DNA from: Neoarius graeffei
Lineage: Eukaryota > Chordata > Actinopteri > Siluriformes > Ariidae
NCBI RefSeq assembly: GCF_027579695.1
Contig: NC_083570.1
Coordinates: 96,227,463 to 96,291,462, forward strand
Direction: 5' to 3'
DNA: 64,000 nucleotides
The position numbers and the translations under genes are program-made. The notes under the pieces were generated by a model. The model was given only the letters and a program-made list of their open reading frames with translations. It searched no databases and was not told the DNA's origin. Positions 28,201-35,296 of the stretch are shown here, piece by piece; the first letter of the stretch is position 1, and every line of letters starts with the position of its first letter.

Positions 28201-31200
28201 ACATAAATAAATGAAATAAATGTTAAAATCAAAGTGCAGTAAGAAAGAAAAATGACCATGATTAACAGGAAATTAGAAACGAACATTTATTGAAATAAAA
28301 GACGACATAACGAAAGGAGAAATTAGCCCAAATAAGGCTTATATAGGTGCAGTTCAGGATATTAAACTGGAGCCCAGCTAACCGACAACATGCCCTTTGG
28401 ACCCAAGTTGCAGGCTTTTCAATAGCTGTTTTGTATGTCTGAGTAATTGTAGGATTTTTTTTTTTTTTAACAGTAAGAACAATGAGTATTATAGTAGGGT
28501 TTTCAGTCCATACACATTTGTCTGTGCACCAACATTCACTTGCAGTAAACCCATAAACCTGATACTGTATACCCTGAGCACTGCAATGCAATGGAAGATC
28601 TTTAAATACTTAAACAGGTCAGCCTCAGAACCTTCTGATGGATTGTCTCAGCAAGTCTTAAGTGAGATGATGAAAAAGAAATAATCCTCATACTGTGATG
28701 GATTGTACAGGCATATGAAGTAGAGCAATGCATTGCAGATCACTACCATTTTGTACAATAAGGCTGCTATGAAGAATAAATCCCCATTAGCGCTGCGCGT
28801 GCGTGCACAAGCAGTCAAGATGTGAAGTCAGGGTTAGCTCTGGGTTTAATTAAATAATGTCCAATCTTAAAATTAGCTTTTAGCGTCATCTGCATAGGCA
28901 ACTCCAGAAATATTGTCACCCTGCAGGAAAACTGAGCAGAAATAACATACGTCTCCTTTCTTTGAGCTTTTAAAAGTGAAGATGCTGTATGCATTTTATA
29001 AATTATGTTTTGCAAACAACTTTTCTTAAACAATGGAGGCTTTTTTTGTTGTTGTTTTTGGTTAAATGCCTAGTTCAAACCTTATGCCGCTATAGACCCT
29101 ATTCCCGTGATGTTGTGCATACGTTACTGCTAGGTCAAAATGTCAACACCGCCATTTTGGATGGAAAACAAACTAGCACACAGACCCGTCTAATACTGTT
29201 AGTATAACTGAAATTCACAATGACAGTCAGTTGTTCAGCATTTGGATGTACAAATATTCAAGCAAAAATCCCCAGCTGTCATTTTATAGATTTTCTAAAG
29301 ATCCTGAATACTGGAATAAATGGATATCGGCTGTTAAGCGTGTGGTATCAAAGGCTGAAAACAGTACAGGGGAACCATAGAAGTGTACAGTATAGTAGAA
29401 TTTGCAACACACTTTATATCTGGTTACTATTTAATCTCAGTCATATTAAATGACCAGTTTTTGTCGTTATAAAGTCAGAGACACAAAGTATACACAGACA
29501 TCTATATGCTGACTTCCTGGAAAACCGTTAACATTTATGCGATAGTATATGGCCGATATTAGAAACATTATATGTATCGGTATCGAGTATGTAAGTTTGT
29601 TTATAAAACAAAGTGACAGCAGTATTTTAACACCACATGCTCAGCAGGTAGTGTTAACACCAGATAGTTGACAATATCCATGCCGTCAGCTGCTGATACT
29701 TCAGATCTTGTATCAGATTAGGAATTTGCCATCTCTACTAAACCGTTTTTGTCTCAAGCAGTTGGTATTGCTGCTGGGACTGAATGATGGTCTGTAGTAC
29801 CAAAGCCCACTTTTGCGCATACCTTGATTTACATTTTTCATCTATTTTATGAGTTAATTCATGGAAAATGAAGCATGGATTCGCATGGCAAGCATTGAAT
29901 GTAGTCACCATTTTGGTAATATTGTCACCATTTTGTTAATGTCATGTCCAATATGGCTGGCTAGTGGTTGCTATATTAGATAAGTCACGTGACTGAATAA
30001 GCTCTATTAGGTGCAGCCTCCCCTTGAGAAAATAATAGTGCTGAGCCACATGTCTACCAAGGTTAGAGTCACTTGTAGAGGATCTTGGGCCCTCCTCTAT
30101 ACAGAAAGCTTTAAGCTTATGTTGTTAGACAGTTGTGCATGTGTACTGTCCTTTTCAGTCTGAACTACTTGTTTTCAATAGGGTTCACATCTAGACACTA
30201 AGAAGAGTGTATAGACAAAAATTGTGTGTCCCACATTTATTTCTGTTAAATCTGAAAGATTCATGAACATCCAAGTCTGAACCTCCTGACAGAGGCAACC
30301 AAATTTTGGACTGAACTATCCACCTCAGCAAAATTCATAATGCCATCAATCTTCACAAGAGCGCCTGAACCACCGGCCACAACACAGTCCCAATGCATCA
30401 GTGACCACCATATTTCACAGCGGGCATCAAGTACTTTTCCTTGTATGGAAACTCCCTTTCCCCCCCCAAAAAAACAGGCTGATAACCTCAAGATTTGACC
30501 CAAACCTGTGACTGCAACATACAACACCAACTGTAGTTCCAATGATGTTTAGTGAGATTCAGGAACCACATTTGGTAGGTTTCTCTCTGGAAGTACATCA
30601 TTTGTGCAACTCTTCCAAACAACTGGGTGTTATGGAAACGGCATAAATTAGCTGATTTTAAAAACTGACAACCCAAAGATTCAGCCAGTGTGGTTTTAAG
30701 CTGTGATATTTTGGTTCTTCTACTTGTAAATTTATACTCCAAGGAAGCAACATGTCAAAGGCGACTACACAGTTCCTGAAAACAGATTGTATCAAGAATG
30801 ACATTTAATTTAAACATTTGAAATATTGTTTATTATTATTATACATACAGGACACTTTTTGGATGGAATAAAAACATGTATGCTATTCCCTTCTAGCAGG
30901 TTTCATTCATTTTGTTTGATAGCATGCAATATTGTTAGCATATCAATATATGTGTGGCACGGTGGTGTAGTGGTTAGCACGGTCACCTCACAGCAAGAAG
31001 GTTCCGGGTTCAAACCCAGCAGCCGGCGAGGGCCTTTCTGTGTGGAGTTCGCATGTTCTCCCCGTATCTGTGTGGGTTTCCTCCGGGTGCTCCGGTTTCC
31101 CCCACAATCCAAAGACATGCAGTTAGGTTGACGTGGGGCAGCCTTGGGCTGAGGTGCCCTTGAGCAAGGTACCTGAACCCTGACTGCTCCCCAGGCGCTC

Positions 31201-34150
31201 TGGTGTGGCTGCCCACTGCTCTGAGTGTGTGTGTGTGTGCACGCGCATGTTCACTGCTTCAGATGGGTTAAATGCAGAGGATGAATTTCACTGTGCTTGA
31301 AATGTGCATGTGACGAATAATAAAGGTTTCTTAGTTCATATCGCTTACCCAATGGAGAATGAGCGCTGAATATGGTTTACGACATGGGATGTTGGCTTGA
31401 CAACCATGCAGTGTCGGAGACGTAAAACTTCCGCGCTAGCGAGCGACTGTGACAATTAGTAAACAAACATGGCTGCCAGGTTTGCTTTGTTAAATATGGA
31501 AGATTTTGAGAGAATTTTGAAAGAGAAAGACGTGTTGAATACCCAAAAGGAATGTGTATGTGTAATAGTAATGTTGGCTTTTTTTCGTGGTATATCAGAT
31601 ATAGTCCATTCAACTAGCATGATATAGAACTTGTCTTCAACTCATTCAATATCATGTTAGCTGAACGGAATACATCTGATATACTACTCAACTCCAGCTA
31701 ATATTATTTAAATAGATTTTGACGTTTAGATTTTTGTTTCCTAAAGGAAAAGTAAAAAGAGTTTGAAAATTTGAATTGTCGTGCTTATTTTATACAGTTT
31801 AGTTAATTTTCAAGAATTTTCATGAAGAGTACCAATAATTCTGGAGTCGACCATAGCTAGCATTGTATGTTATAGTGTAGTGTATAGAAGATTGCACTGG
31901 AGGATGCATCTAATTACCTGAGGATGTGCTCAATCTGGGGTGTAGCCATCAAACACAAGTGATCACACAAAGTTTAAAGACGTCAAAGGTGTTAATGTAG
32001 GTCCAAAGTGGAGCAATATATACTGTGTATATTTTCACAAGATCAAATAATGCCATGCAGTTCCTCATCGTTGTGAACTGTCTGTTAGTAGAACAGGCCT
32101 GGTCTAAAAGAGGAGGGCAGAAAAGCTTGCAGGCACAATACGAGCTCTGTTCTTGGAATTAGGCTAGAAGCTGTGCAGAGGGGAGGACTGACTAAGCATA
32201 TGAAACAACAGTGTGTGTTTTCAAAGTCCCCACTGTTACCACTGGGTTCAAATGAGAACACCATCTAAGTAAACATAAATGGTGCATGCAACAGTAAATA
32301 TTAGCTAGCTAGTATAAGATTGTGTGCGTACACACACACACACACACACACTTCTAATTTATATGAAAGCAGAACACTGGAATAATGTTTAAATGTATTT
32401 GTAATAGTATTTGAAAGCAAAATAATCAAACCCCATATGTGATTGGACTATTACAAATTAGGTCACAGTTCCACTGTAGTACCCGGTCATTACAGCATGA
32501 CAGGTGGTGGAAGAAGTGGTGCCCGTTTTTCCCCTTCCTGAAGTCCAGAATTACAGATAATCATGCTGTCCTGAGCCATTAACATCAGACACTATTTATC
32601 TTCCTATTTCCGTCTAGCTCCACGTCATAGAGCCCATCCTCTGACACTGACTCACGCATCCAGGTCTTTTTATATCAGTGACACACTCTGCTTAGAGAAG
32701 TACAATAGCAGAGATACATTGCACATCTGGGATGTAATCTAACATAGCCAACAAACTAGACCTTAGGAGTGCCTACTAGTTATAACGAGATTGGTCTGAA
32801 AGCAGGTGTGGATAGCAAACAGCTATAAACATACATTGACGCAATGTGTTTTCATGTATCATGTGACTGGGTGTCAGTGGTGGTTAAGTTAATTTAGTTG
32901 GAGAAAATTAATTTCAAACCATTTTTGCTGACAGATGCTCTATACTCCTACTCTCATGGTCACTCACAGCACAGATCCATGCCTTGTTCCTCAATAGAAA
33001 AATGAAAAATAAAGTAGCCCACATGCACAAGGCCTCTTACCTGAAAAGGAAAAAAACTGTCATTGCGGTTTATGCTGTCCTCCATCCATGGCTTGGGGTT
33101 GAAGCTTGAGCTGTTGCGGGCATACTTCTGTGAAGAAGTCTGGCTGTTTGGGAAGGATTTCTTCAGTGGTGAAATGGAGTTAATTGTAGTCATGCCTCCA
33201 TTGAGGCCTCGTCTATATTCTCGCCCCTGAGAGCCTCCCCATCCACCATAACCTCCACCTGGACTCCACGAGCTGGAGGAAAGGGTGGAGGATTGGCTCT
33301 GATAATTCCCCCATGGCGAAGGTGGTTTATTTAGGTTATTCCCCAAATGAGACAGCTGGCTGAATGCAGCATTGCGGTGGTTAAAGGGAGGAGGGTGTGG
33401 GCTGGCGGGGGACCTGCGATTCTGCTGGTGCTGATTGTGGGGGTGCTGAAAGTGAGGAGGAGGGTGGTGCTGCGACAGTGGGCCGATTTGATGGGAAAAA
33501 CTCCCCCCAAACCCAGGACTTGCATGATGAGAGAAGTTTTGGAACAGCAATGGAGGTGCAGCATTAGCAGTGGTGGCGGTTTGGCTAAAGAAACCCACTT
33601 CTTCCATCATGGCAGAAGGGTTGGCGGGAATAGCCGTGGACCAGCTGCTGAAGCTGGGCAAAGAGGAGCTGCTGGAATGTGCCAGTGTCCCGATGCCAGC
33701 TGGTTCTTGGTAATCAAACCCCGATAACACAGGAGATTCAATTCGCAGACCTTCTTTTCCACTGCCATTTTCGACAGCGCCCTTGTCCAGCTGTCCTTCC
33801 TCTGGCATGGTGTTTTCCAGTTCAGACATGATGCTCACTGTTTCTTGGTGGCCCTGAGGTGTACGAGGCCGCTTTTCCTGTCCTTCTTGGTCGTCTTGTT
33901 GCTGCTGTTGGGCCTTGGCTTTGTCAGACTCCAGTATCTCATCTTGCGTATTAGCATGGGCTGTTACAGCAGGGAAAAGCCAAGCAGAGCCTGCATTTCC
34001 ACCACTGCTTGAAGTATTACTGTTTATGAAAGAAGGTGGGCTTGAAGGTTGGTGGACCGGATGTTGCAGGTGTGGGTGGATTCTGACTGGGAAAACGGTT
34101 TTGTTAGACGTGTTGTTTTTAACCAGGACTCCAAAACTGTAATCCCCCAT
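1815..34150 (-). CDS. cpeb4: cytoplasmic polyadenylation element-binding protein 4, whole gene (10 coding exons)
   Basis: CPEB4 binds U-rich cytoplasmic polyadenylation elements in mRNA 3' UTRs and controls poly(A) length and translation in germ cells, neurons and stressed cells (family knowledge). The coding exons join in phase at GT/AG borders into 728 residues. Residues 1-370 are disordered with a glutamine run, SP motifs and a histidine-rich stretch. RRM1 starts near 472 (VFVGGLP at 473-479; KGYAFLLF at 514-521). RRM2 starts near 579 (TIFVGGVP at 580-587; GAGRVAFS). The ZZ-type zinc domain spans 654-728 with Cys 666, 669, 674, 683, 688, 693, 696 and His 701, 709. The [10 protein letters not shown] start and HISFRWN end match CPEB4 rather than CPEB2/3. 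Whether this is teleost copy a or b cannot be decided here. Confidence 0.97.
2914..3599 (+). mobile_element. PIF/Harbinger-type nonautonomous element in cpeb4 intron 9
   Basis: The ends are inverted, TGCCGCTTTTCCACTAC against TGGCCCTTTTCCACTAC, and flanked by TAA, the 3-bp target preference of PIF/Harbinger transposons. Subterminal GAGCTGA-type repeats occur at both ends. An ATG at 3163 opens a short hydrophobic reading frame ([18 protein letters not shown]), resembling the N-termini of Harbinger nucleases. The rest of the transposase is missing, so it is an internal-deletion derivative. It accounts for the GC-rich island here. Confidence 0.7.
3996..4177 (-). CDS. cpeb4: cpeb4 coding exon 9 (RRM2)
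   Basis: This 182-nt exon encodes [40 protein letters not shown] and [21 protein letters not shown]. It completes RRM2. The acceptor is CTGTGGCAG. To join in frame with the known continuation VEVKPY, splicing must use the donor GTTGGT directly after CGG. A stronger-looking GTGAGG lies 4 nt downstream and would shift the frame. Confidence 0.95.
4790..5162 (+). pseudogene. LINE-A 5' part: endonuclease fragment
   Basis: The plus strand encodes a degraded apurinic endonuclease N-terminus: ALRIYQLNI, then a stop, [23 protein letters not shown] and [14 protein letters not shown]. This is the start of a jockey-like non-LTR retrotransposon polyprotein. It ends abruptly at GGGGACATCGC and resumes at 9263 with ITNVYKPP, so one element has been split by an insertion. 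Confidence 0.75.
5314..6707 (-). mobile_element. hAT-type nonautonomous element inserted in LINE-B
   Basis: The terminal inverted repeats TAGGGCTGGGCGATA and TATCGCCCAGCCCTA match the hAT layout, and the flanks GTATAAAG and GTATAAAA form an 8-bp target duplication with one mismatch. A minus-strand reading start, [17 protein letters not shown] near 6283-6335, looks like a hAT transposase N-terminus. The rest is missing. Long poly(A) runs lie at 6366-6382 and 6580-6609. A SINE is nested at 5786-6160. Confidence 0.85.
5786..6160 (-). repeat. tRNA-derived SINE (tail type A) nested in the hAT element
   Basis: This is a full-length minus-strand copy: tRNA-like head with A box TAGTGGTTAGCGCTG and B box GGTTCAAGCCCC, body, then CTCATCTCATTATC at its tail. 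A perfect 13-bp target duplication, CCATTCTTAAACT, flanks it at 5773-5785 and 6161-6173, showing integration by target-primed reverse transcription. Confidence 0.95.
6757..7326 (-). pseudogene. LINE-B reverse transcriptase C-terminal region
   Basis: A 189-codon open stretch encodes the end of the LINE-B polyprotein: [31 protein letters not shown], a helical thumb and zinc-knuckle-like region, and LLNSKL before the stop. The YADD motif itself is damaged upstream ([10 protein letters not shown] near 7430), where CADN replaces the catalytic Tyr-Ala-Asp-Asp. Confidence 0.75.
7672..8352 (-). pseudogene. LINE-B reverse transcriptase N-terminal half
   Basis: The open stretch contains [52 protein letters not shown] and [16 protein letters not shown], which are fingers and palm motifs of LINE reverse transcriptases. 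A frameshift near 7690 separates it from LDFSSAF and the downstream GSPQGC region. Confidence 0.78.
9263..10780 (+). pseudogene. LINE-A 3' part: endonuclease end and reverse transcriptase start
   Basis: This continues LINE-A after the inserted block. [20 protein letters not shown] completes the endonuclease, followed by fragments of the linker. The reverse transcriptase begins with [15 protein letters not shown] residues, [35 protein letters not shown] and [18 protein letters not shown]. Several stops and frameshifts are present and the YADD half of the domain is lost. The fragment is inactive. Confidence 0.75.
11101..11603 (+). mobile_element. mariner-related deletion derivative with transposase remnant
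   Basis: The ends CAGGGGGCTGCAAAAGTAGG are inverted over about 30 bp with one mismatch and flanked by TA. The inside encodes the second half of a DDE/D transposase: [26 protein letters not shown], then after a 1-nt frameshift [20 protein letters not shown] and CREIDADED. The N-terminal half and first catalytic Asp are absent. Spacing between the last two Asp is about 41 residues. Confidence 0.85.
11606..12061 (-). mobile_element. Tc1-like deletion derivative
   Basis: The ends are CTATATGGCAAAAAGTTTG and the inverse of CACTATATGGCC, flanked by TA. The minus strand encodes the transposase end: [30 protein letters not shown]. Only the last two catalytic positions remain. It directly adjoins the mariner-related element and shares its TA. 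Confidence 0.75.
12241..12355 (-). CDS. cpeb4: cpeb4 coding exon 8 (inter-RRM linker, RRM2 RNP2)
   Basis: This 115-nt exon encodes [25 protein letters not shown] and [13 protein letters not shown]. It carries the short rigid linker between the RRMs and RNP2 of RRM2. The acceptor is ATTATTAG and the donor GTACAG. It runs from phase 0 to phase 1. One change from human, Asn for Ser in WNLND, is visible. Confidence 0.96.
12687..14209 (-). mobile_element. Tc1-like transposon, degenerate, in cpeb4 intron 7
   Basis: The ends CAACCCTGATTCCCAAAAG and CAACCCCAATTCCAAAAACG are inverted and flanked by TA. The minus strand starts a transposase at about 13878: [16 protein letters not shown], then a helix-turn-helix segment with [14 protein letters not shown]. 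The rest is broken by stops and small deletions. It is the same terminal-repeat family as the copy at 41402-42741. Confidence 0.85.
14522..14640 (-). CDS. cpeb4: cpeb4 coding exon 7 (RNP1 of RRM1)
   Basis: This 119-nt exon encodes [20 protein letters not shown], then [20 protein letters not shown]. It carries the RNP1 motif of RRM1 and the end of the domain. The acceptor is TTTTCCAG and the donor GTAAGAG. It enters in phase 1 and leaves in phase 0. Confidence 0.97.
15237..15326 (-). CDS. cpeb4: cpeb4 coding exon 6 (RRM1 centre)
   Basis: This 90-nt exon encodes [20 protein letters not shown] and [10 protein letters not shown], phase 1 to phase 1, with acceptor TTTTTAG and donor GTAAAT. It is near-invariant in CPEB2-4 proteins; here His-Leu-Phe stands where human CPEB4 has Pro-Leu-Ile. 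The exon contributes the helix and the aromatic RNA-binding face of RRM1. Confidence 0.97.
15477..15960 (-). repeat. unnamed interspersed repeat X, copy 1 (intron 5)
   Basis: This stretch aligns by eye, inverted, to 30915-31700. Shared blocks include GACGTGTTGAATACCCAAAAGG-like sequence and the GATAGCATGCAATATT segment. The minus strand from 15646 opens with MAARFV, a stop, then [18 protein letters not shown] do not recognise the family. The start resembles N-termini of tyrosine-recombinase (Crypton-type) proteins, which is inference only. Confidence 0.55.
16161..16286. repeat. inverted repeat (hairpin) in intron 5
   Basis: GGTGGTGTGAAGATATCAAG with following TTTATCTTC pairs with GAAGATAAACTTCATATCTTCG and TGCCACCAT at 16248-16283. 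The arms are about 35 nt around an 45-nt loop. It probably belongs to a fold-back DNA element. Confidence 0.7.
16805..17185 (+). repeat. tRNA-derived SINE, tail type B, copy 1
   Basis: The head with TAGTGTAGTGGTTAGCACGG and B box GGTTCGAACCC is followed by the shared body, then a second type of tail: CTTGGGCTGAGGTGCCCTTG, GCTGCCCACTGCTCTGG and a 3' end near AATAAAGTTGTGCTTTC. It is diverged and lies in cpeb4 intron 5. Confidence 0.88.
17369..17545 (-). CDS. cpeb4: cpeb4 coding exon 5 (start of RRM1)
   Basis: This 177-nt exon runs from [13 protein letters not shown] through [19 protein letters not shown] to [12 protein letters not shown]. It holds the linker and RNP2 of RRM1. The acceptor is GTGTGCTAG and the donor GTAATC; both ends are phase 1. 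The RRRG created by the upstream microexon sits immediately before Pro-Ser-Ser here, so microexon use changes the basic context of these serines. Confidence 0.97.
17716..17739 (-). CDS. cpeb4: cpeb4 neuronal microexon 4 (24 nt)
   Basis: The 24-nt microexon is flanked by acceptor TTTGCATGCAG and donor GTAAA. With the shared first base from upstream it encodes ARNYGRRR; the recalled human microexon is ARTYGRRR. Phase is 1 at both ends, so inclusion or skipping keeps the frame. In mammals this microexon is included mainly in neurons and its loss alters CPEB4 condensates (family knowledge). The intron to exon 3 is only 98 bp. Confidence 0.95.
17838..17888 (-). CDS. cpeb4: cpeb4 alternative exon 3 (51 nt)
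   Basis: The exon is exactly 51 nt, from phase 1 to phase 1, between acceptor TTTGCTGTAG and donor GTATGCC. It encodes [17 protein letters not shown]. Mammalian CPEB4 has an alternative 51-nt exon at this position, recalled as GRLNYSYPGSDSSLLIN. Length and phase agree while the residues have diverged. Skipping it keeps the frame. Confidence 0.9.
18525..18608 (+). pseudogene. short transposon-type coding start in intron 2
   Basis: A reading frame starts [20 protein letters not shown], then [10 protein letters not shown]. It resembles the openings at 15646 (minus) and 31469 (plus) and lies in a non-cpeb4 repeat (18440-18905) that also has inverted GGTGAATAA/TTCACC segments. I infer an exon of a transposon-encoded protein; no catalytic domain is present. 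Confidence 0.35.
18955..19140 (+). repeat. 3' end of a LINE (tail fragment)
   Basis: CTGGTTCCCCTCAAGGTTTC, GTAAAGCTGCTTTGTGATG and AAAAGCACTATACAAATAAA are the usual 3' UTR end of fish L2/CR1-type LINEs. No coding sequence remains. Confidence 0.6.
19338..20947 (-). mobile_element. full-length Tc1-like transposon in cpeb4 intron 2
   Basis: The 1610-bp element has ends CAGTGGTGCTTGAAAGTTTG in inverted orientation, flanked by TA. The inner ends carry long inverted subterminal repeats. It holds one transposase gene on the minus strand with two disabling changes (next entry). Its length is that of an intact Tc1-like element. Confidence 0.95.
19558..20580 (-). pseudogene. Tc1-like transposase, one stop and a lost catalytic Glu
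   Basis: Translation starts [20 protein letters not shown], continues [20 protein letters not shown], meets a TAG, then runs open for 298 codons to QGGHTRY. Paired helix-turn-helix domains bind the ends. Catalytic residues: Asp in VLWTDETK, Asp in QQDNDPKH, and 34 residues later a Lys in NPIKMLW where the family has Glu. The stop and the Glu-to-Lys change both make it inactive. Confidence 0.93.
20948..22102. other. cpeb4 intron 2 segment; nothing recognised
   Basis: AT-rich intron between two Tc1 elements. No exon or repeat could be supported. Confidence 0.5.
22103..23591 (+). mobile_element. Tc1-like transposon, degenerate, in intron 2
   Basis: The left end is CAGTGCCCTCAACAATTATTG. The right end is the diverged inverse near CAGTAATTGTGGAGG; both are TA-flanked. 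Subterminal inverted GAAGCTACTTCACCAAAAGG lies at 23505-23524. The plus strand shows transposase remnants: [38 protein letters not shown] and a stop-riddled DNELKH region. A (GT)n run of about 30 bp is at 22217-22246. Confidence 0.82.
23626..26548 (+). mobile_element. Tc1-like transposon split by a second Tc1 (outer element)
   Basis: The ends CACGTCCAAAAATATTTGG and the inverse of CACGTCCATAAGTATTTGGAC bracket it. Coding remnants run on the plus strand: a helix-turn-helix start before 23870, then after the inserted element [21 protein letters not shown] and [20 protein letters not shown]. Many stops are present. Outer borders are approximate. Confidence 0.75.
23880..25514 (-). mobile_element. 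Tc1-like transposon nested in another Tc1 (inner element)
   Basis: The ends CAACCCCAAATCAGAAAAAAG and inverse CAATTCCAAATCAGAAAAAG are TA-flanked; length is 1635 bp. The minus-strand transposase is broken: [16 protein letters not shown] with helix-turn-helix near 25086, [20 protein letters not shown] near 24530, and [18 protein letters not shown] near 24300. The same family is at 62358-64000. Confidence 0.85.
26549..27925. other. cpeb4 intron 2, region next to exon 2; nothing recognised
   Basis: AT-rich intron with no terminal repeats or coding frames. It directly follows the exon 2 donor and could hold splicing control elements that I cannot identify by eye. Confidence 0.5.
27926..28016 (-). 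CDS. cpeb4: cpeb4 coding exon 2 (residues 371-401)
   Basis: This 91-nt exon encodes [18 protein letters not shown] and then [13 protein letters not shown], matching the conserved CPEB2-4 segment before the alternative exons. The acceptor is a tandem CAGCAG, so an extra Gln is possible. The donor is GTATGT. The exon goes from phase 0 to phase 1. It is too short for ordinary ORF detection and was found by translating the minus strand between exons 1 and 3. Confidence 0.95.
28017..29083. other. cpeb4 intron 1, proximal part; nothing recognised
   Basis: AT-rich intron sequence between exon 2 and the THAP-type remnant. It has a poly(T) run at 28456-28468 but no coding potential or repeat that I can name. 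Confidence 0.5.
29084..30020 (+). mobile_element. THAP-domain DNA transposon remnant in intron 1
   Basis: The block begins near GCCGCTATAGACCCTATTCC and contains a THAP-type zinc-finger start at 29219. THAP domains mark P-element and Kolobok transposases. Later sequence is non-coding and the ends are uncertain. The block contrasts with flanking intron by repeated CCATTTTG motifs. Confidence 0.45.
29219..29374 (+). pseudogene. THAP zinc-finger domain fragment with frameshift
   Basis: [20 protein letters not shown] shows the C-x4-C of a THAP finger. After a 1-nt frameshift the frame reads [18 protein letters not shown], with the conserved aromatic and Trp positions. The final C-x2-H is not evident. 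It is DNA-binding by family. On its own it cannot be assigned to P or Kolobok elements. Confidence 0.65.
30050..30760 (-). mobile_element. old Tc1-like remnant in intron 1
   Basis: The minus strand shows Tc1-type fragments: [16 protein letters not shown], then [20 protein letters not shown] and [12 protein letters not shown]. These match the region between the first and second catalytic Asp. No terminal repeats could be fixed. Confidence 0.6.
30953..31334 (+). repeat. tRNA-derived SINE, tail type B, copy 2
   Basis: Complete copy: GTGGCACGGTGGTGTAGTGG head, B box GGTTCAAACCC, body, CTTGGGCTGAGGTGCCCTTG and a tail ending GACGAATAATAAAGG. It interrupts repeat X. Confidence 0.92.
31469..31561 (+). 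pseudogene. repeat X coding start (transposon-type N-terminus)
   Basis: The frame from the ATG at 31469 stays open through [17 protein letters not shown] and is the undamaged version of the broken copy at 15646. Acidic-helical residues followed by an N-T-Q-K motif resemble N-termini of tyrosine-recombinase transposons, but this is inference. Confidence 0.35.
31710..33040. other. cpeb4 intron 1, distal part; nothing recognised
   Basis: Intron sequence just downstream of exon 1 with a (CA)n run at 32331-32351. I see no gene. It is less transposon-rich than the other introns, so it may hold conserved regulatory sequence, which only a cross-species alignment could show. Confidence 0.5.
33041..34150 (-). 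CDS. cpeb4: cpeb4 coding exon 1 (residues 1-370)
   Basis: This exon encodes the whole disordered regulatory N-terminus: [10 protein letters not shown], a QQQQQ run, many S-P/T-P sites suited to proline-directed kinases, [16 protein letters not shown], then a His/Gln-rich segment before [12 protein letters not shown], and the Gly/Trp-rich [13 protein letters not shown]. The codon just upstream of the ATG is an in-frame TAA, so the start is fixed. The exon ends in phase 0 at CAG followed by the donor GTAAGAGG. Reading into the intron would give a false C-terminus. Confidence 0.97.
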
Positions 34151-34241
34151 TTAGGAATCCTGTATATATTGAGTCCTTATTAATTTTTTTTAAATCCTTC
34201 TATTTCTTTGAATATCTTGGGAGAAAGGGAAAAAAGACGTT

Positions 34242-34275
<34 letters not shown>

Positions 34276-35290
34276 GTATCAATGTATCCTGCATTTGATA
34301 CAATCCATATTCATTCATCCATCCATTTGATCATTCATCTCACATCCAAACAACACAAAAACCTTTGGTTTTAAAAAGCCTGTAGAAAGCATCTGATGTA
34401 ATCATTAGAAAGAAAAAGAAATGCTCAGTGCATATGAGAAATCCCAATCGACAGCAAAACGTGCAGGAAGTTAATCGTTTAGAAAGTCGAAATTTCATCG
34501 ACTGCATCGTATTATGGGCCAGATAAAGATGTATAATGTATGGTACAAACGCCAAATAGGGTCCACCTTACACCAAATGGCTCATTGTGGTGGTGGTGAT
34601 GATGATCTATGCAAAGCAATGCAATACCCTCCCGGAACCGTGATATCAAATCAGAGAAAAGATAATCGACCTACCTTTTTTTTTAATCCTTTTTTCGCCA
34701 GTGACCTCGGTTTCGACCATTTAACTACAGGAAAATGCTGATGACGTTTCCCGCATGTGTGTGTGTGGAGAGAGAGAGAGACAGATAGACATGGGGTCGT
34801 TTCCCTTCTGCTCACTGTCACAGCCACACCGACGGGTTTTCGGCCATTGGACAGCTCTCTGAAGGGCAGCCGGTGGATGTCTGGCCACGTTTGCTAATAT
34901 CCGGCTCTGAAATCTCGCGTGTGTGTGTGTGTGTGTTGCACAGCCTGTGAAACAGCACTCAGTGTTCGTGCTCTGGTTGCTTGACGACACAACGCATCAC
35001 TTTTAGTGAACTACAACTGTGAGAAGCTCTGTGTGTGTGTTACTGCTGCTTCTCCACAATACATGATTCACACAACGTATGCTTTCTGAATCAGGGTATT
35101 TGTTCACTTTAAACCATGCAGTGAAATTATAATATTGTTCTAAACCTTACATCTGACAGCTGAACACCCAATACAACCACACTTCCGGATTTAACCACGC
35201 CCCGTGTATTCTGAGCCCCTCCCAGTTTAAGATCAGTGCAGTCTGATTGGACCTAAACATAGTATGTGTTAATTATTGGAGAGTATATGT
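34151..35290 (-). promoter_or_regulatory. cpeb4: cpeb4 5' UTR and likely promoter region
   Basis: The stretch upstream of the cpeb4 ATG has no other gene. It holds an (ATCA)n microsatellite at 34243-34276, a (GT)n run at 34919-34936, an ETS-type ACTTCCGG near 35173-35181 and GC/KLF-type CCACGCCCC and CCCCTCCC near 35195-35225. That cluster is a plausible minus-strand core promoter. No TATA box or start site can be assigned from sequence alone, and 5' UTR introns are possible. Confidence 0.4.
34243..34276. repeat. (ATCA)n microsatellite in the cpeb4 5' leader
   Basis: About eight tandem ATCA units followed by two imperfect ATGT/ATCA units. It lies roughly 95 bp upstream of the start codon and would be transcribed as GAUU repeats if it is in the 5' UTR. 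Confidence 0.9.
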
Positions 35291-35296
35291 ATAGAT

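Larger units (their letters stand above)
30915..31700 (+). repeat. unnamed interspersed repeat X, copy 2 (intron 1)
   Basis: This is the inverted counterpart of the copy at 15477-15960. A type-B SINE (30953-31334) splits it: GATAGCATGCAATATTG lies left of the SINE and CCAATGGAGAATGAGCGCTG right of it. The plus strand at 31469 opens [20 protein letters not shown], then [10 protein letters not shown]. Imperfect inverted segments of TCAGCTAGCATGATAT type lie near the right end. Confidence 0.55.

Noticed and set aside
33347..33727. 126-codon plus-strand frame opposite cpeb4 exon 1
   Set aside because: It is the antisense shadow of a GC-rich coding exon and has no family features.
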